Assembly: GCA_964422785.1 (NCBI GenBank)
Contig: CAYRCJ010000008.1
Span: forward strand, 1 to 27,073
Direction of reading: 5' to 3'
Length of the DNA stretch: 27,073 bases
DNA from: CAYRCJ01 sp964422785
GTDB lineage: Bacteria > Patescibacteriota > Minisyncoccia > UBA11713 > 2-01-FULL-45-33
In this document: piece by piece, positions 22,281 to 27,073 of the stretch
Layout of the letters: every line of letters starts with the position of its first letter
Numbering within the stretch: position 1 is the stretch's first letter
Position numbers and translations under genes: made by a program
Notes under the pieces: generated by a model
Seen by the model: the letters and a program-made list of their open reading frames with translations, nothing else
Database searches by the model: none
What the model was told of the DNA's origin: nothing

Positions 22281-23402
22281 TTCTCTATCGCCGCGAAAGG
22301 CTTCAAACGCGCCAATCGCTATATCCAGTAAATCTTCTCTCAAACACAGCTCGTCGCAGAGCATCATATTGCGATAGCCTATGTCGTAAAGCCAGGCCAA
22401 TTCGCAGAGATCAGCGCACGATGGAATATCGCGATTAATCATTGAAAGAAGCGTTTTATGGACCAAGTGGTTCGGATCCACATCCGAGCCATTTATATCT
22501 TTCAAAGATCCGGAGCGGACTAACTTAATCGCCTCGATGACCTTCTGATTTTTTTGCTCATTGACCGCGGAGAGCAAGATTCTTGAGCCGACGCATGCTT
22601 CCGGATCTTTTTCGATAATTAACTTAAGCGCCGACAAAATATAATGAGGCCAATCGAGCTCGATAAAAAGATCGCCGCGGGCGGCGACCAGAATCAGGTT
22701 GTCGGCTTTTTTGAAATTGTTGGCTACAAAATTTAATCCTTTCTGATTTTCTATTTTCAACATGACCAGCGGGTCTTTTCCTACGAGCTCACGAAATTCA
22801 TCAATGTCTCTCTGGCATTCAACGTACGAAAGAAAATATTTTGAAAATCCTGCTTTGCGCACTTTTTCAATTTTTTCTTTTTCTATATCGGTGAATAATT
22901 GGCCTCCGATATTGAAACTCGGATGCAGAATATGAAGCGATTCTCCGGGGCTGACCATGTATGCGGGGCCTCCCCGAAAAATCAAACGCCGGCCGTCTTC
23001 CTCAAGTCTTTCAAGGATTGCGCTGTCAGCTCCGGCTTTAAATAAAACTCTCACCGGTGTTTTTACCGAGATCGGGTGATTTAATCGGATATCAAGATTA
23101 TTTTTATTCTCCATATCAACCCATGTTACACGCGGTTGCCTGCCTTTCGCGTCAAAATACAAAGGGACAATGGAGCCCAGGCGTTTTATTTCGCCCAACT
23201 CTTTTTCCAGCTCCGGGTTGCTGATCATCGCGCTGTTTAATCTGATGCCGGAAATTCTTTTGTCTTTGGCGAATTTCAGAAAGTGGGGGAAGCTCGGCCA
23301 GAGTGTAACCATCAGCTGGAGCGGTTTTGCTAAAAAAGCGGCCTCCCGCTTTTTTATCGGGAGGCCCGGGAAAAGTCTTTCTAAAATACTCTTTTTATTC
23401 AT
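22272..23402 (-). CDS. Pyruvate-kinase-like protein lacking the C-terminal domain
   Basis: The 376 residues follow the barrel of pyruvate kinase: GIRLNSAM (R54, N56) for RxNxSHG, LYFDAKGRQPR (D84, K86, R91) for LDTKGPEIR, a small B-like domain ending in IGGQLFTDIEKEKIEKV, LKIENQKG with K216 and E218, and ARGDLFIEL with D244 for the Mg-binding ARGDLG. The usual His of SHG and the Thr after D84 are replaced, and GSRILLS stands where TQMLESM is expected. The protein stops where the PK C-terminal domain would begin. GAGG precedes the ATG. It lies 7 bp after the vWA gene and is cotranscribed with it. Whether it makes pyruvate is open. Confidence 0.7.
   Translation of the reverse strand: MNKKSILERLFPGLPIKKREAAFLAKPLQLMVTLWPSFPHFLKFAKDKRISGIRLNSAMISNPELEKELGEIKRLGSIVPLYFDAKGRQPRVTWVDMENKNNLDIRLNHPISVKTPVRVLFKAGADSAILERLEEDGRRLIFRGGPAYMVSPGESLHILHPSFNIGGQLFTDIEKEKIEKVRKAGFSKYFLSYVECQRDIDEFRELVGKDPLVMLKIENQKGLNFVANNFKKADNLILVAARGDLFIELDWPHYILSALKLIIEKDPEACVGSRILLSAVNEQKNQKVIEAIKLVRSGSLKDINGSDVDPNHLVHKTLLSMINRDIPSCADLCELAWLYDIGYRNMMLCDELCLREDLLDIAIGAFEAFRGDREKN
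23332..23366 (-). terminator. Terminator-like hairpin inside the 5' coding region of the PK-like gene
   Basis: On the coding strand: GGCCTCCCG (23366-23358), a 9-nt loop, CGGGAGGCC (23348-23340), then GCTTTTTT (to 23332). The stem starts 36 nt after the ATG. It has the GC-rich stem and T-run of an intrinsic terminator, in the sense direction only. Confidence 0.6.
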
Positions 23403-23409
23403 TTCTGCC

Positions 23410-24378
23410 TCAATCTTTGGGCGGCCTTCGGGTTACCGATTTTCCGCTGCCCAGAAGTTTTTTGGAAGGCGCGCCTTTTGGCAAAGCATGGATAGTCCGA
23501 AGAGCGGTGTAAACGCTTTCAACTTGGTCCGGCTTTTGCCGATCCTCAATTTCTTTTTTGAAATATTTAACCTTGCCGGATTCTTTCGCGAGAATTCCAA
23601 AAATTACGTCAACAACTCTGCCGGGATCACCCAGCAATGCTATGTGATCTTCGCCGACCAAGGCGGCCCAATCTTCGTGGACTCGTTTGGTGGTTCCTGT
23701 CAGTGAGCCGTCGGCTAAGCTTTCGTTATTGTAGGGTTTTTGTACGAAATAGACAGAAAACTTTTCCATCAACTCTTCAAAAACATCGCTTGTTTTAATT
23801 GTTTTCTGAATACTGACATGGGCCAATTCAGCCGTTTCTTTATCGATAGAATCATACGGAGATTCGTCGCCGATAAAAATGAGAACCGCTTTTATGGCAT
23901 TCGGCATTTCAACATTTTTTGAGTAATAGAGCGCCGCGACTTCGTAACTTTCTTGAGTTGTCCCGCCGCCATTTCCTTCGATCACCAACTCTTTCATTTT
24001 TTTTGCAAGTTCAGTGCCATTTGTAAACGGCATAACCTGCAAAGGATAACTCTCGTTGTTGTGGGCATCTCCTATGGCGCCCCAGCTAATTTCAACATCC
24101 TCTCCCATATATTCTGTTTTGGCTTCGTGTTCCAGATAAGGGAGCTTGGAAAACATGGTTGCGGGCCATTCTCCCATTGATCCGGTTTCGTCTGTAATTA
24201 CAACCAATACGTTTCCGCTTTTTGTGCGGATAGTTACCGGGACCAAATCTTTAAGGGTTGTGCCCTTGCTTTTGGCTTTGCTGTAACTTGAAGATGCGTA
24301 GCTTCTGTAGTTTTTTCTGGCACTATCAAAATCATGGCCGGACCACACTCCAGGATCATAATCGCCCGATTCAGACAT
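23410..24378 (-). CDS. vWA-domain protein with intact MIDAS
   Basis: This 322-residue cytoplasmic protein has a von Willebrand factor A domain from about residue 55 to 230. The metal-ion site is seen as D63-E-T65-G-S67, a Thr in GGGTTQES (T140/T141) and D171 in IFIGDESP. The N-terminus (YDPGVWSGHDFDSARKNY) is a Tyr/Trp/Asp-rich segment I do not recognise; the C-terminus is basic and Pro/Lys-rich. vWA proteins usually build metal-dependent complexes. AAGGAGG precedes the ATG at seven bases. It is cotranscribed with the PK-like gene and divergent from the J-domain kinase, a layout that recalls the TerY vWA/kinase/phosphatase sets. Confidence 0.85.
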   Translation of the reverse strand: MSESGDYDPGVWSGHDFDSARKNYRSYASSSYSKAKSKGTTLKDLVPVTIRTKSGNVLVVITDETGSMGEWPATMFSKLPYLEHEAKTEYMGEDVEISWGAIGDAHNNESYPLQVMPFTNGTELAKKMKELVIEGNGGGTTQESYEVAALYYSKNVEMPNAIKAVLIFIGDESPYDSIDKETAELAHVSIQKTIKTSDVFEELMEKFSVYFVQKPYNNESLADGSLTGTTKRVHEDWAALVGEDHIALLGDPGRVVDVIFGILAKESGKVKYFKKEIEDRQKPDQVESVYTALRTIHALPKGAPSKKLLGSGKSVTRRPPKD

Positions 24379-24468
24379 AACAGCTCCTCCTTATTTTTTA
24401 TATTATCAAAGGGCTTAACACCCGTCTTTGTCTTCGCATGCCGGCAATGAGTTGTCAAGGTTTGGGGG

Positions 24469-24496
24469 TTGACATTAATATGAATTTTTGTATTAT
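24469..24496 (+). promoter_or_regulatory. Promoter of the J-domain kinase
   Basis: TTGACA (24469-24474), 16 bp, TATTAT (24491-24496). An inverted TGTCAA at 24453-24458 pairs with the -35 (10-bp gap), a possible operator or back-to-back -35. No good -10 was found for the divergent vWA gene. Confidence 0.65.
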
Positions 24497-24527
24497 GAAA
24501 ACGGAAACTTGAAACTAAGGAGGCATT

Positions 24528-25571
24528 ATGGCCAACAGAAAACCGATAGAAAGTTTATTCGACATACTTGAAGTAAGTCCCTCGGCTTCGGAAGGAGTCA
24601 TTCACGCCGCGTTTAAGGTGCTGATGCTCAAAAACCATCCGGACAGGCATGGCGACGAAGAACGCTGTCGGCAAATAAGCGAAGCGTACCATATTCTTTC
24701 GGACGCGAAGGCCAGAGCAAAGTACGAAAAAGAATTTAGAAATTTCGGCGGAGGAGAGGTCGTAGGCGAGTACAGGGTTATTTCGAAAATTGCCGAAGGG
24801 GGATTTGGGCAGACATACAAGGCGGAGCATGTTACCAACGGCGGACTCGCGTGTATCAAGCATTGCCACAATTTGGACAACTTTGACGAAGAGATTCTCA
24901 TTGAGGAATCGCAGATAATGTGGGATCTTCGCCACTATTCCGTGCCGGCGATTCGGGGGATTTTAAGAATGCCGGACAGAAAGCTGGCCTTGGTAATGAG
25001 TTTTGTTCCTGGGCCTACGCTGGCTCAGATAGTGGAAAAAATGCTGGAAAAGAAAATTCAACTTGATCCGGAACATGTGGCATGGATTACCGAGCGGGTG
25101 CTCAATGGGCTTCGTTACATTCATTACCAGGGAGTAGTTCATGGCGATCTGAAGCCGCACAATATTGTTGTTGAGCCCGATAAGCATTTGGCGTCTATTG
25201 TTGATTTTGGCTTAGCAAAGATTAAGCCCAAGTCAAAATCAGGCAGCAAGGGCTACACTGAATTTTTTTCTGCTCCGGAAGTAATTGACGGCAGAACGCC
25301 GACTCCTGAATCCGATTTTTATAGTTTGGGGATGACAATGATTTATGCTTTGTCCGGAGACGTGGAGCATCTGTTGAGAAAAGAAGTGCCGGGGAGTACT
25401 CCTGAACCGCTCAAAAGATTTATACGAAGGTTGATCGTGCGGGATCCGTTGTCGCGCCCGCGATGGCCCAAAGCTCCAAACACATACGATTTGTGGGATG
25501 AATTTCTGGAAGTTCGCAAAGAGTCTTTTGGGACAAACCGTTCAAATTTAAAGCCGATTCCCGGATTTTAA
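24528..25571 (+). CDS. J-domain / Ser-Thr protein kinase fusion
   Basis: This 347-residue protein joins two modules. Residues 8-70 form a DnaJ domain with the HPD tripeptide (H37-P38-D39) that stimulates Hsp70 ATPase. Residues 80-330 form a Hanks-type kinase: Gly loop AEGGFGQTY (89-97), K111 in LACIKHC, HGDLKPHN (205-212) with Gly instead of Arg in HRD, D226-F-G, and APE at 249-251. All catalytic residues needed for phosphotransfer are present; HGD kinases are usually not activated by loop phosphorylation. No membrane segment is present. AAGGAGG precedes the ATG. The promoter is divergent from the vWA gene. Confidence 0.9.
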   Translation: MANRKPIESLFDILEVSPSASEGVIHAAFKVLMLKNHPDRHGDEERCRQISEAYHILSDAKARAKYEKEFRNFGGGEVVGEYRVISKIAEGGFGQTYKAEHVTNGGLACIKHCHNLDNFDEEILIEESQIMWDLRHYSVPAIRGILRMPDRKLALVMSFVPGPTLAQIVEKMLEKKIQLDPEHVAWITERVLNGLRYIHYQGVVHGDLKPHNIVVEPDKHLASIVDFGLAKIKPKSKSGSKGYTEFFSAPEVIDGRTPTPESDFYSLGMTMIYALSGDVEHLLRKEVPGSTPEPLKRFIRRLIVRDPLSRPRWPKAPNTYDLWDEFLEVRKESFGTNRSNLKPIPGF

Positions 25572-25583
25572 AAAAATACAGAC

Positions 25584-25616
25584 AGCGCCCCGATGGCCAT
25601 CGGGGCGCTTTTTTTA
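25584..25616 (+). terminator. Strong palindromic terminator after the kinase
   Basis: AGCGCCCCGATG, GC, CATCGGGGCGCT (25584-25609) followed by seven T. It shares the CGATG-CATCG apex with three other hairpins. Confidence 0.92.
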
Positions 25617-25627
25617 TCGCGTAAAAC

Positions 25628-25636
25628 TGCTATGAT
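25628..25636 (+). promoter_or_regulatory. Extended -10 promoter directly after the kinase terminator
   Basis: TGCTATGAT (TGn + TATGAT at 25631-25636). The start is expected near 25643-25644, at the ATG of the next gene, which implies a leaderless mRNA. The -35 position is occupied by the T-run of the preceding terminator. Confidence 0.6.
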
Positions 25637-25643
25637 ACATTTT

Positions 25644-26183
25644 ATGGATACGGAGCCGGGTAAAAATCATCCTCTGCCCACGCATAATTTTCGGATCAAA
25701 AAGCTGAAATCGCTTTTGGCGATTGCGGAAAATTCCGCCAAGGGAGATAATTATCTCTTCAGAAATTTGTATGCCGATGAGTCCGGGAAAGAAATTGATG
25801 TTTTTGAAAATGGCGGAACATCCTGCTGCGGGCACGTTTCCTGGATTTTATTGGCTCTTGAATTGATTAAGCATCCGCACGCGGCGGTGCATGGGACGGA
25901 AAAAGACATGCTGTCGAGCGGCTGGCACGAAATTAACGAGTTAAAGCCGGGCACGGTTATTAAATGGGAAAGCCTGACGGCAAATAACGGCCTCCAAGGA
26001 GAAAAAAATGTTAAACTTTCTCACATGGGGTTTTATATCGGCAACAACGAGGCAATCAGCAATGATTCTAAAGACAGCGGGTTCCCGAGAAAGCATCATG
26101 CCACATACGGCGTTAAACCGGACGGCTCTCCAATGCGGAAAATTGAAAAAATTTATTGGCACTCAGAATTAGACAATGGCTAA
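25644..26183 (+). CDS. NlpC/P60- or CHAP-like putative cysteine hydrolase
   Basis: This 179-residue protein has the order Cys-His-His expected of papain-like NlpC/P60 folds: GTSCCGHVSWILLALELI with C61 as candidate nucleophile (DCSGxV in NlpC), LSHMGFYIGNNEAIS with H127 (HVGIYIGxG in NlpC), and KHHATYG as third position. The segment INELKPGTVIKWE matches the LxPGDLVFW strand that normally precedes the His. No signal peptide is visible, unusual for a cell-wall hydrolase, so a cytoplasmic amidase is possible. The ATG at 25644 is chosen; earlier in-frame codons lie in the -10 or in the terminator. It overlaps the next gene by 8 bp. Confidence 0.6.
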   Translation: MDTEPGKNHPLPTHNFRIKKLKSLLAIAENSAKGDNYLFRNLYADESGKEIDVFENGGTSCCGHVSWILLALELIKHPHAAVHGTEKDMLSSGWHEINELKPGTVIKWESLTANNGLQGEKNVKLSHMGFYIGNNEAISNDSKDSGFPRKHHATYGVKPDGSPMRKIEKIYWHSELDNG

Positions 26184-27073
26184 TATAGAAATTAATTCTC
26201 CGGAAGAAGCGGAGTTAAAAAAAATTTTAGAAAAAAGAAGCGACGCGGACGCAAAAAGAATGTTGCGGTTTTTGAATATGCCTGATTTGTCGCGGACAGA
26301 AGGAGGTCCGCTCAAAGAAATAGTAGATCGCGCGCTTAATGTTAAAAGCCTCAAAGATTTCGATGTCATTAAGATTCCGGAAATTATTCCTACGAATATT
26401 CTTTTTGATTTGTTCAATATGCCCCCGGGGCACCCGGCCAGGAGCAAGTCGGATACATATTATGTGGACGAAGAAAATGTTTTGAGGCCTCATGATACCG
26501 TATTCTGGTACTACTACTTAAATCACCCGGAAATTAAAAAAAGAATTCAAAACAAGGAAACTTTGGGCGCGGTTTGTTACGGAAAGGTCTACCGCAAAGA
26601 TGAAATAGACAGTACTCATATGAACGTTTTTCATCAATTTGGCGCCTGGTTGATCGCTCCAGACGGAAAAAAAGCTATTACCCCGGATGATCTAAAAAAT
26701 GCTTTGTCTGACATTGCTACGAATGTTTTCGGCACAAACTTTCGTTTTTATGAACACCAATTTCCGTATACAGATCCAAGTTTTGAGATGGAAGCCGAGA
26801 TAAACGGCAGATGGGTGGAAATGGTGGGTTCCGGTTTGGTCAGAAAATCAGTTTTGGCAAACATGGGCTTAACCGGCTACAACGGTTGGGCGTTTGGTTT
26901 TGGTCTTGACCGCCTGGCAATCGCAAACATGAGTTTGCCGGACATCCGATTGCTTTGGTCGGAAGATCCACGGATTACGAAACAGCTAAAGCTGGGAAAT
27001 AAATTTATTCCGGTGAGCAAATATCCGCCGATAACGCGCGATATATCTTTTGTTGTTTCCAATGATTTTGTTC
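26176..27073 (+). CDS. Single-chain phenylalanyl-tRNA synthetase, 3' end beyond the window
   Basis: The 299 visible residues read as a class II PheRS catalytic core: NMPPGHPARSKSDTYYV (81-97), motif 2 GKVYRKDEIDSTHMNVFHQ (136-154), FPYTDPSFEME (196-206), and motif 3 GWAFGFGLDRLAI (237-249). Immediately after comes SKYPPITRDISFVV (281-294), the start of an FDX-ACB anticodon-binding domain. In bacterial enzymes that domain is at the end of the beta subunit PheT, not behind the alpha core. The N-terminal coiled coil of PheS is missing. This layout is that of mitochondrial monomeric PheRS (FARS2). Start ATG overlaps the NlpC-like gene by 8 bp. Confidence 0.88.
   Translation, partial: MANIEINSPEEAELKKILEKRSDADAKRMLRFLNMPDLSRTEGGPLKEIVDRALNVKSLKDFDVIKIPEIIPTNILFDLFNMPPGHPARSKSDTYYVDEENVLRPHDTVFWYYYLNHPEIKKRIQNKETLGAVCYGKVYRKDEIDSTHMNVFHQFGAWLIAPDGKKAITPDDLKNALSDIATNVFGTNFRFYEHQFPYTDPSFEMEAEINGRWVEMVGSGLVRKSVLANMGLTGYNGWAFGFGLDRLAIANMSLPDIRLLWSEDPRITKQLKLGNKFIPVSKYPPITRDISFVVSNDFV

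Noticed and set aside
25593..25643. Upstream in-frame start for the NlpC-like gene
   Set aside because: The ATG at 25593 lies inside the kinase terminator hairpin and the one at 25632 lies inside the -10 element, so neither would be in a normal transcript.
1..27073. CRISPR array or phage region
   Set aside because: No regularly spaced direct repeats, no cas-like proteins, no capsid, terminase or integrase motifs were seen.
1..27073. Recoded TGA (glycine, code 25) as in Gracilibacteria
   Set aside because: Genes such as pilO and the vWA gene end at TGA at expected family ends, and no in-frame TGA interrupts conserved genes.

Overview
The window looks like part of a Candidate Phyla Radiation (Patescibacteria, Parcubacteria-like) genome. 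The evidence is a compact gene-dense layout, a monoderm-style type IV pilus (T4P) operon without secretin (PilQ) or pilotin, many short unfamiliar proteins, and standard use of TGA as a stop (which argues against the code-25 lineages Gracilibacteria and Absconditabacteria). All of this is inference from sequence; no database search was possible.

Layout. (1) 1-2000: a left-truncated SET-domain protein, a small EamA/SMR-like membrane protein, an unrecognised 133-residue protein and comF. (2) 2007-15625: one long plus-strand run holding pilM, pilN, pilO, a small GRxNPF-motif protein, pilB, a pilin, a CheY-like regulator, pilT, pilC, two nearly identical major-type pilins, the prepilin peptidase pilD, a DUF4430-like exported protein, four minor pilins (fimT/pilV/pilW/pilX-like) and ligA. 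With comF divergent at the upstream end, this looks like a pilus/DNA-uptake locus. A terminator-like hairpin and an extended -10 promoter separate the two duplicated pilins. (3) 15649-18803: an unrecognised helical protein, gatC-gatA, a membrane protein with a HEPN-like C-terminus, and tRNA-Met(CAT). (4) 18896-21088, minus strand: a GNAT acetyltransferase and GAPDH, probably cotranscribed, and a Janus/Ocnus (phosphohistidine phosphatase-like) protein. (5) 21166-21375: divergent tRNA-fMet and tRNA-Asp. (6) 21507-22228: a small Cys-rich protein and an NMN-adenylyltransferase-like nucleotidyltransferase. (7) 22272-25571: a minus-strand vWA protein plus a reduced pyruvate-kinase-like protein, divergent from a J-domain/Ser-Thr kinase fusion. 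(8) 25644-27073: an NlpC/P60-like protein overlapping a phenylalanyl-tRNA synthetase of organellar, single-chain type that runs off the right edge.

The best candidate for an undescribed system is region 7, possibly with the Ocnus-like protein: a chaperone-linked kinase, a MIDAS-containing vWA protein, and a pyruvate-kinase-like enzyme carrying a terminator-like hairpin inside its own 5' coding region. Regulatory DNA is readable here. Several promoters share a TTGACA-N14-TGC-TAnnnT pattern, two genes appear leaderless, and four intergenic terminators share one palindromic apex (CCGATGRYCATCGG).
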